A DNA stretch of 64,000 nt, taken from the NCBI GenBank assembly GCA_946557105.1, contig CAMNSZ010000013.1:1-64000 (forward strand). Direction: 5' to 3'. Below are positions 34,650 to 46,990 of this stretch, one piece after another. How positions within the stretch are numbered: the stretch's first letter is position 1; every line of letters starts with the position of its first letter. The position numbers were made by a program, and so were the translations under genes. The notes under the pieces are model-generated. The model was not told the origin of the DNA. It ran no database searches and was given only the letters and a program-made list of their open reading frames with translations. This DNA is from an uncultured Lachnospiraceae bacterium (GTDB lineage Bacteria > Bacillota > Clostridia > Lachnospirales > Lachnospiraceae).

Positions 34650-35414
34650 TTAAATACTCGCGTCTATAACATCCGCCATATTATACATACCGGCAGCTCT
34701 TCCTGCCAAAAACTTTGCAGCCTGCACCGCACCCTTGCCAAAGACGGCTTTTGAATACGCTGTGTGTGAAAAGGTTATCACCTCGTCCGCGCCGGCAAAA
34801 ATAACGTCATGGTCTCCTACAATGGTACCTCCGCGAACTGCGCTGATACCGATTTCCTTTACCGGCCTTTTTTCCCTTCTGGCACTTCTGTCATAGACAT
34901 ACTCATACTCATTGTTAAATTCCTCATTAATGGAGTCTGCCAGAGCAAGAGCGGTTCCACTGGGGGCATCCACCTTTAAATTATGATGCTTTTCGACAAT
35001 TTCCATATCAAAACCTGCCGGAGCCAAAACTCCCGCCGCCTCCTTCAGCATCTTAAGCAATAAATTTATTCCTAAAGACATATTCGCAGATTTAAGAATT
35101 GCAATTTTCTTTGACGCTTCCTCCACCTTTTTTAACTGCTCCTCGCTTAAGCCTGTTGTACAAAGCACACAAGGAAGACCCTTCGCCACACAATAATCCA
35201 ACATTTTATCCACTGCCGCCGCCGCCGAAAAATCAATCAGACAGTCCGCCTCCACGTCACAATTATCGATATCGGTAAATACCGGATAGGGATTATGCCC
35301 CTCGTCTCTGGCGTCAATTCCGGCTGCCATGTCCGTTCCCTCGTCGGCAGCTATCAGCCCGCTGATAACCTGACCCATTTTGCCGTTACACCCGTGCATT
35401 ATGATTCTAACCAT
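34650..35414 (-). CDS. dapB: 4-hydroxy-tetrahydrodipicolinate reductase
   Basis: Reduces the dapA product to tetrahydrodipicolinate for lysine and diaminopimelate, also the precursor of spore dipicolinate. The 254-residue protein has the nucleotide motif MHGCNGKMGQVI at the N terminus, LCTTGLSEEQL, the catalytic His/Lys segment EIVEKHHNLKVDAPSGTAL (HH and K near 140-145), and GTIVGDHDVIFAG. I start at MVRIIMHG after a GAGGA site; the open frame continues 16 codons upstream without one. It follows dapA by about 90 bases and shares its lysine riboswitch. Confidence 0.94.
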   Translation of the reverse strand: MVRIIMHGCNGKMGQVISGLIAADEGTDMAAGIDARDEGHNPYPVFTDIDNCDVEADCLIDFSAAAAVDKMLDYCVAKGLPCVLCTTGLSEEQLKKVEEASKKIAILKSANMSLGINLLLKMLKEAAGVLAPAGFDMEIVEKHHNLKVDAPSGTALALADSINEEFNNEYEYVYDRSARREKRPVKEIGISAVRGGTIVGDHDVIFAGADEVITFSHTAYSKAVFGKGAVQAAKFLAGRAAGMYNMADVIDASI

Positions 35415-35502
35415 TTTCCTCAGTCCTCTCCACCTGTAATTCCCTAGTGCTCTCCCAAGCAATTATACATTTTTACTTGTCGAATTTTATTGGCTTTATT
35501 TC

Positions 35503-36390
35503 TTATTTCAAAATGCCATATTGCTTCATGGCGCTTTGCAGCCTTTCTGCATTTTTCTCTTCCATCTCTGTCAGAGGCATACGAAGCGTTCCGTCTATCA
35601 TACCCATAAATTGTAAAGCCCTCTTTACGGGAATAGGGTTGACCTCGCAAAACAGCGCGTTGCATAAATTAAGCGCCTCAAGCTGCAGCTTTCGGCTTCC
35701 CGCCACATCTCCCTCAAAAAACTTATTGCAAATCTCATGTGTCTGTCTCGGCGCTACATTTGAAAGCACGGAAATAACTCCCAACCCGCCCAATGACAAA
35801 ATAGGAAGAATCTGGTCGTCATTCCCGGAATAAATATCTACTACGTCTTCCCCGATAGCCGCAAGCTGTGCAATCTGACTGATATTACCGCTTGCTTCCT
35901 TTACCCCTACAATATTCTCCACATCCTTGCAAAGACGTACCACCGTCTCCGGCAAAATATTGCAGCCGGTACGGCTGGGCACATTATATAAAAGCACCGG
36001 TACCTTCACGGATTGCGCAACTGCTTTAAAATGCTGATAAAGTCCGTTCTGAGTTGCCTTATTATAATAGGGGCTTACCAACAATAACCCGTCTACCCCG
36101 TATTTTTCTGCCTCTTTTGAAAGATAAATTGCAGTCTGTGTACAGTTAGAACCGGTTCCTGCAATAACCGGGATTCTTCCTGCCACTATTTCTACACAAT
36201 ACCTGATAACCTCCAAATGCTCCTCATGTGTGAGAGTGGAAGCTTCACCGGTGGTTCCGCACACAATAATTGCGTCCGTGCCTCCCTCAATCTGGAATTC
36301 TACAAGCTTCTTAAACTGCTCGTAATCAACCTCTCCGTTTGTCTTCATAGGTGTGACAATCGCTACACCCGCTCCTCTAAAAATTGACAT
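35503..36390 (-). CDS. dapA: 4-hydroxy-tetrahydrodipicolinate synthase
   Basis: Condenses pyruvate and aspartate semialdehyde, the first committed step to lysine. The 295-residue TIM barrel shows the family marks: GTTGEASTLTHEEH near residue 46, the Tyr of VSPYYNKATQ, YNVPSRTG with the Tyr/Arg pair near 135, and the Schiff-base Lys in VGVKEASGNI near 163. It is led by a lysine riboswitch (36428-36620), so it is turned down when lysine is plentiful. Confidence 0.96.
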   Translation of the reverse strand: MSIFRGAGVAIVTPMKTNGEVDYEQFKKLVEFQIEGGTDAIIVCGTTGEASTLTHEEHLEVIRYCVEIVAGRIPVIAGTGSNCTQTAIYLSKEAEKYGVDGLLLVSPYYNKATQNGLYQHFKAVAQSVKVPVLLYNVPSRTGCNILPETVVRLCKDVENIVGVKEASGNISQIAQLAAIGEDVVDIYSGNDDQILPILSLGGLGVISVLSNVAPRQTHEICNKFFEGDVAGSRKLQLEALNLCNALFCEVNPIPVKRALQFMGMIDGTLRMPLTEMEEKNAERLQSAMKQYGILK

Positions 36391-36427
36391 ATGCTTCCTC
36401 CATTTCTACGTTATTACCGTCCTACAA

Positions 36428-36620
36428 TCAAAAACGCCAGCGCATACGGCGCTGGCGAACGATATACAAAATATATCCTCTTGATAGCACCCCATCTATT
36501 CCTAGATGACAGTCATATGGCTCTTAACCATATTCCCAAGATTTGATTCACAGGTCATCTCCTCTTTCGGCGTGTTTCCCTTTCATTTCTCCTCTTCTGC
36601 GCCTGTCACATCAGAAAAAC
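36428..36620 (-). promoter_or_regulatory. Lysine riboswitch with terminator, upstream of dapA
   Basis: On the minus strand the leader contains features of the L box: GACAGGCGCAGAAG near 36610, then ACACGCCGAAAGAGG, ACTGTCATCTA and TAGATGGGGTGCTATC near 36484. These resemble in order and wording the core of the lysC lysine riboswitch. A perfect stem CGCCAGCGC/GCGCTGGCG (36435-36457) followed by TTTTTGA is the expression-platform terminator. The dapA context agrees. Called by eye. Confidence 0.82.
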
Positions 36621-36703
36621 TACTCTTGAAATACGCAACCTCTATCTTCAATATGTTAATTATGAATGTATGATAGCATTTTCCTATCCGTATGTCAACG
36701 GGT

Positions 36704-37201
36704 TTATTCCCAAACCTTAAACTTTACCGTCTCTATTTTTGATACTTCGTCTGCAAGCATACAAATTTCATCATTAAGAGTGATTCCTGTCAATATAATA
36801 TCCGTTTCATCGCGAAACTCTAACAGCCCTTTAAACTCCTCGACAGTTATTATATTCTTCTCAACCAGCCCAAGCATCTCGTCCAGAATCAACAAATCAC
36901 ACTCTCCTGTCGTAAGTACCTTCTTGGCAAAGTTTATACCGTTTTTAATGTTAGAAATTTCCTCCTGCTTTCTTTCATCGGAAAGCTCCTCAAAATTCTC
37001 GTCAGCCTTTTCAAAATGAAATACTTTAATGTCAGGCTCCATTCTGCGCAAAAAATCGCTGTTCCCCAGCCCCTTTCCTTTCAGGAACTGAATAATAACG
37101 ACACTTTTGCCTTCTATCGCCGCCAACACCGCACGCCCCAAAGCTGCCGGCGACTTTCCTCTCCCATCGCCCGTATAAATATGAATCAACCCTTTTGCCA
37201 T
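36704..37201 (-). CDS. Corrinoid adenosyltransferase (CobA/CobO/BtuR type)
   Basis: Transfers the adenosyl group of ATP to cob(I)alamin-type corrinoids. The 165-residue protein begins KGLIHIYTGDGRGKSPAALG, whose P-loop (GDGRGKS) holds ATP in the reversed orientation typical of CobA. LLILDEMLGLVEKNIITVEE and DIILTGI follow. The P-loop replaces the common GNGKGKT, a variant I recall in clostridia. No other cobalamin genes are near; it lies alone between ssb and the lysine riboswitch. Confidence 0.88.
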   Translation of the reverse strand: MAKGLIHIYTGDGRGKSPAALGRAVLAAIEGKSVVIIQFLKGKGLGNSDFLRRMEPDIKVFHFEKADENFEELSDERKQEEISNIKNGINFAKKVLTTGECDLLILDEMLGLVEKNIITVEEFKGLLEFRDETDIILTGITLNDEICMLADEVSKIETVKFKVWE

Positions 37202-37300
37202 ACTTCCTCACATTCTGCCGCTAAAGCAACCTTTGTGCTGTCATAAAACTCTTGTTAGTAAATATATCACAATTTTCCTGCTTTGGCAACTTTTTGTAAT

Positions 37301-37954
37301 TTAGGCTTCTTCTGCTACTACATCCTCCTCATTTAAAATTTCCAGTTTACTGACTGATACTTCAAATGCCACTCTTTTCTCCACATGCTCTTCATCCAGC
37401 TTTTTCATATATTCCCGGCTCTGAATTCTGCCCCAAATGGCACAGCGTTCACCTACCTTAAAACCGTTTGCATAACGGGCATTCCTTCCCCAGCAGATAC
37501 AGGGAATATAATCTGATTTGCCGTATGGGCGATTTACTGCAAGCAACAGGTCTGCAATCTCTCTGCCGAGAGGTGTTTTTCGGTATATGGGCTCTTTGCA
37601 AATAAACCCGTCCAAATAAATTTGATTTGTCTTGGAACTCTCTTCCACCTCATCCAAAAATTCCACTTCTCTGGCAAATACGGAAAGCACCAATCTGTTT
37701 TTTCTTTCCTCGTGGCGATTGTAGGAACGGAACTGCCCATTGACACAAATAAGCATTCCTATATAGCTGGCGGATACGTCCAACAGCCTCTCCGACACCA
37801 TTATGGGTATAATATCATGACTGTCACTGAGTCTTTCTACTTTCACGTCCACCATATAAAAACCTTCCCCAAAAATTTCATGGCTATAAGAAAAATCACT
37901 GACTATTTCACCCATAACCGTTACCTGATTGTTTTCAATTACCTTATCTGTCAT
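37301..37954 (-). CDS. Single-stranded DNA-binding protein with two OB folds
   Basis: A 217-residue protein that looks like two SSB-type OB folds in tandem. The first half (about 8-95) reads NNQVTVMGEIVSDFSYSHEI, IPIMVSERL, GMLICVNGQFRSYNRHEE. The second half (about 108-205) reads NQIYLDGFICKEPIYRKTPL, ADLLLAVNRPYGKSDYIPCI, RNARYANGFKVGERCAIWGR, closest to bacterial SSB. The C terminus is acidic (EEDVVAEEA) but lacks the DDDIPF-type tip that recruits partners. It may be an accessory SSB. Divergent from typA. Confidence 0.78.
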   Translation of the reverse strand: MTDKVIENNQVTVMGEIVSDFSYSHEIFGEGFYMVDVKVERLSDSHDIIPIMVSERLLDVSASYIGMLICVNGQFRSYNRHEERKNRLVLSVFAREVEFLDEVEESSKTNQIYLDGFICKEPIYRKTPLGREIADLLLAVNRPYGKSDYIPCICWGRNARYANGFKVGERCAIWGRIQSREYMKKLDEEHVEKRVAFEVSVSKLEILNEEDVVAEEA

Positions 37955-38321
37955 TTTTGTTCTCCCTTCTTACACCTTAAGACTTTTTCCGGTAATAAAA
38001 CCTGTAATACAATATTACTTATACTCTATTTAGTACCAAATTAGTACCACATTTCATCGCACATATCGTCAATATACGCATAAATTAACATTCTTTTCCA
38101 TAAAATTATAGGTACAAAACCTCTAAAATATTCAGTAAATCCGCGCTTTTTGCTTGCGCTTGCAAAAGAATAGTGCTATACTATAGCAGTTTGAGATTCG
38201 ACAGATAAATCGCTCGTCAAAATTAGACTTATGATGACAGTTATCAACATTTAATTACAGCTTATGACAAATTATTACAAGCATCGGCATTTATCTACCA
38301 AGAAAGGTAAGGTTTGAATTC
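37955..38321. other. Divergent ssb/typA region with typA promoter
   Basis: The plus strand has TTGCGC (38154-38159), a 17-bp spacer and TATACT (38177-38182), a good promoter for typA with a leader of about 130 nt. The rest is AT-rich; no gene or clear stem is seen. Confidence 0.65.
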
Positions 38322-40154
38322 ATGAAACAAAAAAGAGAAGATGTTAGAAATATTGCAATTATAGCTCACGTAGATCACGGTAAAACCACTCTGGTGGACG
38401 AGCTTCTAAAACAAAGCGGCGTATTCAGGGAAAATCAGGAGGTTGCCGAGCGCGTAATGGACTCCAATGATATCGAGCGCGAAAGAGGTATCACCATTCT
38501 TGCCAAAAATACCGCGGTTATGTACAAGGGAACAAAAATCAACATTATTGACACCCCCGGTCACGCCGATTTTGGCGGTGAGGTCGAACGCGTACTGAAA
38601 ATGGTCAACGGCGTTATTCTGGTTGTAGACGCCTTTGAAGGCGCCATGCCCCAGACAAAATTCGTTTTAAGAAAGGCTTTGGAATTAAAGCTTCCCGTCA
38701 TTGTATGTATCAATAAAATTGACCGGCCTGAGGCAAGACCTGACGAGGTCGTTGATGAGATTTTAGAATTATTTTTAGAGCTGGATGCAGATGATTCTCA
38801 GCTGGACTGCCCTTTTGTTTTTGCTTCTGCCAAAGCAGGCGTTGCATCTCTTGAAGCATCAGACCCCGGCACCAGTATGGGACCTCTGTTTGAGACAATA
38901 ATTGATTATATTCCCGCTCCCGAGGGCGACCCCGATGCTGCAACTCAGGTGCTTATCAGCACCATAGATTACAACGAATATGTGGGGCGTATCGGCGTCG
39001 GTAAAGTTGACAACGGAACTATCAAAATAAATCAGGACGTCGTTATCTGTAACCATCATGAGCCTGATAAACAGATTAAGGTTAAGGTCAGCAAGCTGTA
39101 TGAATTTGACGGCTTAAATAAGGTTGAAGTAAAGGAGGCCACCATCGGCTCCATCGTGGCAATCTCGGGCATCAGCGACATTCATATCGGGGATACCCTC
39201 TGCTCTCCCGACAACATCTTTGCCATTCCGTTTCAGAAAATCAGCGAGCCTACCATTGCAATGCAGTTCATGGTAAACGACTCTCCTTTAGCTGGGCAGG
39301 AGGGCAAATTTGTTACCAGCCGACATTTACGCGACAGACTTTTCCTGGAGCTGAATACCGATGTGTCACTTCGTGTGGAGGAAACCGATGCCGCCGACTG
39401 CTTCAAGGTTTCGGGCCGCGGAGAATTGCATTTGTCCGTATTAATAGAAAATATGCGCCGCGAGGGCTTTGAATTTGCGGTAAGCAAGGCAGAGGTTCTG
39501 TATAAAAAAGACGAAAACGATAAACGTCTGGAGCCTATGGAGCTTGCCTATATAGATGTTCCCAACGAATATGCCGGAGCCGTTATCGAAAAATTAGGCC
39601 AGCGGAAGGGCGAGCTTCAAAATATGGGTACTATTTCCGGAGGAACCTATACCCGTCTGGAATTCTCTATTCCCGCACGCGGACTTATTGGCTATCGGGG
39701 GGAATTTATGACCGATACAAAAGGCAACGGCATTCTCAACACTGTTTTTGACGGCTACGGACCCTATAAGGGCGATATTCAATACCGCAAATTAGGCTCA
39801 CTGATAGCCTTTGAAGCAGGGGAAGCAATTACCTATGGTCTCTATAATGCGCAGGAAAGAGGAACTCTCTTTATCGGACCCGGCGAAAAAGTATACTCAG
39901 GCATGGTTGTTGGGCAGACCGGAAGAAGCGAAGACATTGAAATCAATGTCTGCAAGAAAAAGCAGCTTACAAACACCCGCTCCTCCAGCGCCGACGAAGC
40001 GCTGCGCCTTACCCCACCTAAGATTCTCTCTTTGGAGCAGGCCTTGGATTTTATTGATACGGACGAGCTTTTGGAGGTAACCCCCACCAGTCTGCGCATC
40101 CGGAAAAAAATTCTGGATACCACCTTAAGAAAACGTGCCGCAATGAAAAAATAA
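38322..40154 (+). CDS. typA: Ribosome-associated GTPase TypA/BipA
   Basis: A 610-residue translational GTPase that binds the ribosome and supports assembly and growth under stress. G motifs: IIAHVDHGKTTLVDELLKQS (G1), RERGITI with G2 Thr, IDTPGHADFGGEV (G3), NKIDRPEARPDEV (G4) and SAKAG (G5). The C-terminal part has the BipA-specific regions RGLIGYRGEFMTDTKGNGIL and VCKKKQLTNTRSSSADEAL. Length is typical. AAGGTAAGG precedes the ATG. Confidence 0.97.
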   Translation: MKQKREDVRNIAIIAHVDHGKTTLVDELLKQSGVFRENQEVAERVMDSNDIERERGITILAKNTAVMYKGTKINIIDTPGHADFGGEVERVLKMVNGVILVVDAFEGAMPQTKFVLRKALELKLPVIVCINKIDRPEARPDEVVDEILELFLELDADDSQLDCPFVFASAKAGVASLEASDPGTSMGPLFETIIDYIPAPEGDPDAATQVLISTIDYNEYVGRIGVGKVDNGTIKINQDVVICNHHEPDKQIKVKVSKLYEFDGLNKVEVKEATIGSIVAISGISDIHIGDTLCSPDNIFAIPFQKISEPTIAMQFMVNDSPLAGQEGKFVTSRHLRDRLFLELNTDVSLRVEETDAADCFKVSGRGELHLSVLIENMRREGFEFAVSKAEVLYKKDENDKRLEPMELAYIDVPNEYAGAVIEKLGQRKGELQNMGTISGGTYTRLEFSIPARGLIGYRGEFMTDTKGNGILNTVFDGYGPYKGDIQYRKLGSLIAFEAGEAITYGLYNAQERGTLFIGPGEKVYSGMVVGQTGRSEDIEINVCKKKQLTNTRSSSADEALRLTPPKILSLEQALDFIDTDELLEVTPTSLRIRKKILDTTLRKRAAMKK

Positions 40155-40193
40155 TTGGCGGATGAAGTTCACAGGAAAGATACTTATTATTCC

Positions 40194-40233
40194 AAACCGG
40201 GAGCTTATTTTTCAAATCAGGCTTCCGGTTTTT
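40194..40233. terminator. Terminator between typA and DUF3021 gene
   Basis: AAACCGGGAGC pairs with GGCTTCCGGTTT with one mismatch and TTTTT follows on the plus strand. The DUF3021 stop codon is in the loop. Confidence 0.6.
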
Positions 40234-40673
40234 GGTTTGCTCCTCTCCCGAAGCTTTTTATTCATTTTCTGCGCTTCCTTGTATTCTATCAGATAGGTGG
40301 TCAAAGTAACAATAACAAATACCGCAAGAATCACGGCCTCCATTCCCAAAACCATTTTCCAATTTTCCGCATAGTACCAATGAAAAAGATATCCACACGT
40401 CATTACCACCGCATTTACATACAAATAATAAAGAAGCTGCCGAAGGAAAAAACTCTTTTTAGAGTATCCCTCCTCATCGTCACAGGGATGAATGACAATT
40501 CCCAACGCGCATAGAGCGGACACAAAAAGTATTTGCCCTACCCAAATTATTTCAATTTCATAGTCTGTGCCCCAAAAAATCATAATGTAAATCATTGCGC
40601 AGAAAAAAACTGCCGTTGTTATTTTCGTATAAAATTTTAAAACAATTTTCGTATATTCTATAAGCTTTTCCAT
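40212..40673 (-). CDS. DUF3021 family membrane protein
   Basis: A 153-residue protein with four hydrophobic segments (about 15-35, 42-60, 83-100, 108-128), matching DUF3021. Members usually lie directly after a LytTR DNA-binding protein, as here, and are thought to modulate it from the membrane. It is the last gene of the ABC-2/LytTR operon. The basic C terminus (KKLRERSKPKTG) is cytoplasmic by the positive-inside rule. Confidence 0.85.
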   Translation of the reverse strand: MEKLIEYTKIVLKFYTKITTAVFFCAMIYIMIFWGTDYEIEIIWVGQILFVSALCALGIVIHPCDDEEGYSKKSFFLRQLLYYLYVNAVVMTCGYLFHWYYAENWKMVLGMEAVILAVFVIVTLTTYLIEYKEAQKMNKKLRERSKPKTGSLI

Positions 40674-40704
40674 ACCTGCCTGCTAAATCCCTCTTTCTAC
40701 TCTC

Positions 40705-41142
40705 CTACAAGCCGAGTTTTCTTTTCAGCGAAACCACATACTGCCGTGAAATAATAATTTTTTCTCCGTTTTTTAAAAGCGCTTCAAATCTGCCGCCCAA
40801 TGCGGGAGCGAGACTCTCAATCTTATTCAGATTTAAGATCATTGACTTCGTCACTCTCAAAAAATCCTGTTCCGGCAAATCCTCCTCCAGTTCATACAGC
40901 TTGCTCTTTATCTCATACACCGCTTCTTCTCCATATGCAAAAACCTTCTGCTCAACCGTCTCAAAATAATAAATTTCCTGATGCTCTATCAAATGGATGC
41001 ACCCATCCTTATAGACGCTCAGCTTTCTGTTTCCCCGTTTAAAACAATTCAGAAGCCTCTTAATGTCGTCGGAAATTTCACTGCACTTTATTATAAGCTC
41101 CTCTTCTTCTCCGGGCTTTAAATCCAAAATTGTTATTTTCAT
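40705..41142 (-). CDS. LytTR-domain transcriptional regulator
   Basis: A 145-residue regulator without a receiver domain. The N-terminal half is a helical/beta module (LDLKPGEEEELIIKCSEISD). Residues about 45-145 form a LytTR DNA-binding domain: EHQEIYYFETVEQKVFAYGE, LPEQDFLRVTKSMILNLNKI, RFEALLKNGEKIIISRQYVV. With the adjacent DUF3021 protein it forms a common two-gene module that controls a neighbouring transporter. It sits 17 bases after the permease gene, so it is in the same transcript as its probable target. Confidence 0.9.
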   Translation of the reverse strand: MKITILDLKPGEEEELIIKCSEISDDIKRLLNCFKRGNRKLSVYKDGCIHLIEHQEIYYFETVEQKVFAYGEEAVYEIKSKLYELEEDLPEQDFLRVTKSMILNLNKIESLAPALGGRFEALLKNGEKIIISRQYVVSLKRKLGL

Positions 41143-41159
41143 GAAATAATTTTATCCCT

Positions 41160-42074
41160 TCATCTGTCGCTGATATTTTTCTTCCTCACGAAAATAATGA
41201 CTGCCGCCAATGCCGCTATTCCACATAACACCATAAATAGAATTGAATATTGCTCACTTACCACGGTATCCGCCATTACAATACTGATTCCCATATATTC
41301 CTCATAAGAGTCGACTACCTGCTTAGGCATATCCAAAAAGGTCTGCCTGAGTACTTCTTCACAGCATATGCCCCTCATCAAAGATGCCCCGTGCAAAATG
41401 GGAAGACATTTCAAGACAGCACTCACCCCCTCGGGCAGATTACCCATAGGCACATAAACCGCCCCCAAAAAACCTACCAATGTTCCCACAAGCGTCGCAA
41501 TTCCTGACCATGCGCTGCTGCTTTTGACACACAGGGCTGCCAGATACATGACAACGGAAAAAATACTGACGTTTATAAATGTAAAAAACATTATTTTACA
41601 TATTGCCGCTGCGGACAGCACTTCTCCGCCGTTAAAACAGACAAACGCAAGACCTGCCACAGTTGTCAGCATGCAAAACAAAAAACCGATTATTATGGCA
41701 GACAATATATAAGCAACGGCTACCACAGCCTTACTTACAGGCGCAGAATAAAAACTTTCCAGACGGTTTTCATAAGCGTCTGATACCATGGTTCCGATGA
41801 CCGTAAGCGTCACCGTCACCGCATTTATAACCAGAATACCGGCAAGCGTCCAATACTGTACTAAATGAAGCGCATTCTCTCTGTCGGCCTCCACGTCGCG
41901 AGCCCCTCCGAATTCCCCTAATAAATTCACTATACTTTCTACATTCATTTCACCCAGAAAAACTACCATAAGAATCAGCGTTATCAACATAGATAATAGA
42001 GAAAAAAACACTGCGCTTCTGTCTCTCATATATACAAGCATATTCCGTTTTGTAAGACTTATTAATTTCTTCAT
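41160..42074 (-). CDS. ABC-2 type transporter permease
   Basis: A 304-residue membrane protein with six hydrophobic segments. It starts with the typical cytoplasmic stretch MKKLISLTKRNMLVYMRDRS and has the ABC-2 pattern DAYENRLESFYSAPVSKAVV in the middle, then GTLVGFLGAVYVPMGNLPEG. It pairs with the ATPase encoded 52 bases upstream as an exporter, of drugs, lipids or peptides; the substrate is open. A large extracellular loop lies at about residues 45-75. Confidence 0.9.
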   Translation of the reverse strand: MKKLISLTKRNMLVYMRDRSAVFFSLLSMLITLILMVVFLGEMNVESIVNLLGEFGGARDVEADRENALHLVQYWTLAGILVINAVTVTLTVIGTMVSDAYENRLESFYSAPVSKAVVAVAYILSAIIIGFLFCMLTTVAGLAFVCFNGGEVLSAAAICKIMFFTFINVSIFSVVMYLAALCVKSSSAWSGIATLVGTLVGFLGAVYVPMGNLPEGVSAVLKCLPILHGASLMRGICCEEVLRQTFLDMPKQVVDSYEEYMGISIVMADTVVSEQYSILFMVLCGIAALAAVIIFVRKKNISDR

Positions 42075-42126
42075 TTTTATACTCCTGCCTTTCCCGCATA
42101 CATAAGGCTGAAAGCCCCTTCGACAC

Positions 42127-43050
42127 TTATTCAGCCTTCCCTTCCTCCCTTGTCACATTCAAAAAGACATCGTCCATGGTTCCCTGAAGCACTTCAAATC
42201 CTTCCAAACATGCTTCCAGCCTTGTTATCAGAGGAACGGCAGCCATGGTAGACGACAAAGGAATCAAAATCCTCTCTTCACTCACACGGAATTGATAGTT
42301 TTCCTGATGGAGCATTTCCATCGTCTCTTGCCTTTTGCCCTGTTTTGGCATAATAATAAGCTTATCCCGTGCAAATTTCTCCTTTAGCTCAAACGGTGTT
42401 CCCAAATGAATAAGCCTTCCCTTTTCCATAATGCCGATATGGCGCGCTTTTGCCGCTTCCTCCATGTAATGCGTTGTGAGAAATACGGTCATCTGCATTT
42501 CGCTTTGCAGCCGTTCAATGGTTTTCCACACACTCTTTCTTGTTGCCGGATCCAACCCGGTAGTCGGCTCATCCAAAAACAAAATTTCAGGTGCATGGAT
42601 CAATGCCGCTGCAATTTCACAGCGTCTTTTCTGTCCTCCGGAAAGCTTCCTATAGGTTCTTTTTAACACATCATCCAGCTGCAAAATCTCACAAACCGAA
42701 TCCAGCTTTTTCTTTAACGTTATTTTATCGGACTCATACAGACTTCCCCTCAGCATTAAATTTTCTTTGACGGTAAGAAGCGCGTCCAGACAATTATTCT
42801 GATAAACTACTCCTATCCTTCTCTTGATTTCTTCGTTGTCCTTCCCAAGCCTACACCCGCAAATCCTTACTTCACCCGAAGTAGGTTCATAGAGAGTACA
42901 CAGCATATTTATGGTCGTAGACTTCCCTGCTCCGTTCTCTCCGAGAAATCCGAATAATTCGCCTTTTTCCACGGAAAAACTAACGTCGTCTACTGCTTTT
43001 ACATCTTTGAAATTTTTATTGAGATGATTTACTGAGATTATTTTATCCAC
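42127..43050 (-). CDS. ABC transporter ATP-binding protein (drug/antibiotic exporter type)
   Basis: A 307-residue ATPase. Walker A GENGAGKSTTINML, Q-loop VYQNNCLD, signature LSGGQKRR, Walker B EILFLDEPTTGLDPATR and the switch His in TTHYMEEA are all present. The C-terminal extension (about 215-305) is as in CcmA/BcrA-type exporters. An open frame goes another 55 codons upstream, but that part overlaps a separate small frame and has no domain. I choose the GTG (VDKIISVNHLNK) at 43050, with a GGGGGG stretch about 10 bases before it. First gene of the four-gene operon. Confidence 0.92.
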   Translation of the reverse strand: MDKIISVNHLNKNFKDVKAVDDVSFSVEKGELFGFLGENGAGKSTTINMLCTLYEPTSGEVRICGCRLGKDNEEIKRRIGVVYQNNCLDALLTVKENLMLRGSLYESDKITLKKKLDSVCEILQLDDVLKRTYRKLSGGQKRRCEIAAALIHAPEILFLDEPTTGLDPATRKSVWKTIERLQSEMQMTVFLTTHYMEEAAKARHIGIMEKGRLIHLGTPFELKEKFARDKLIIMPKQGKRQETMEMLHQENYQFRVSEERILIPLSSTMAAVPLITRLEACLEGFEVLQGTMDDVFLNVTREEGKAE

Positions 43051-43135
43051 CTCTAACGCCCCCCAATCCTTTGATATTAATACAATAATCCTTTCAAAAA
43101 ATATTTCAATAGGTTGGTATGTAACTTGCATCATT

Positions 43136-43225
43136 TCAAAGCTCAAATGAATATTTATATGGCTGACCTGCATACTCCTCCGATGCCTTCCCGCTCTTAT
43201 CCCCGTCATATTCAAATATGCTCAT
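43136..43225 (-). CDS. Possible 29-residue peptide
   Basis: A short frame MSIFEYDGDKSGKASEEYAG... starts 9 bases after a strong AGAGGAGG ribosome site and ends 85 bases before the ABC ATPase. The opening MSIFEYD resembles, from memory, a segment near the C terminus of Rpn/PD-(D/E)XK nuclease-like proteins of this family of bacteria. It could be a leader peptide of the operon, or the fused remains of such a gene. Confidence 0.4.
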   Translation of the reverse strand: MSIFEYDGDKSGKASEEYAGQPYKYSFEL

Positions 43226-43571
43226 ACAGATTGCCTCCTCTTTATTCCCTATGGGGAAATCCTTCAAATACCATTTCCGTACACTCTTCCGCGGCAAGAG
43301 GCGCTGTTTATGTTGAACGCCTCTGCTTTTCGTATTTCATTTCTCTCCCTCTGGCGGGAAAAGAAAATCATTATAAACGTTTTTGCAATAATGCGAAACG
43401 CTTTAAACCTCTTCTGCATTCCGCCATGTTTTCTTGTCAATAAAAATTTTAATTTACTTTATCCTATAAAAGACTGCGGGGCATTCACCCCGCAGCAATC
43501 CGCAGCTTCTCCCGCATCCAGCCGAACCTGCTTCATAAAATATGCATTGCCGTTTTTCATCGGCCGCCCAA
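43226..43571. other. Intergenic region between ABC operon and beta-galactosidase
   Basis: Contains a hairpin AGAGGCG/CGCCTCT near 43299-43326, a possible minus-strand -10 TATAAT near 43370 for the ABC operon, and the terminator-like stem TGCGGGG/CCCCGCA at 43475-43494, about 80 bases after the beta-galactosidase stop. No further gene is supported. Confidence 0.45.
43475..43494 (-). terminator. Terminator-like hairpin after the beta-galactosidase gene
   Basis: TGCGGGG and CCCCGCA pair around a 6-base loop, followed on the minus strand by TCTTTTATA. Confidence 0.6.

Positions 43572-46990
<3,419 letters not shown>

Noticed and set aside
36391..36703. T-box reading of the dapA leader
   Set aside because: No T-box word (TGGNACCGCG) is present, whereas the order of segments fits the lysine riboswitch.
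43051..43215. 55-codon N-terminal extension of the ABC ATPase
   Set aside because: It overlaps the small frame 43136-43225, has no domain, and the GTG at 43050 gives the normal length.
43451..43567. 39-codon frame directly after the beta-galactosidase stop
   Set aside because: It starts at a GTG with no ribosome site, runs through the terminator-like stem, and has no recognisable family.
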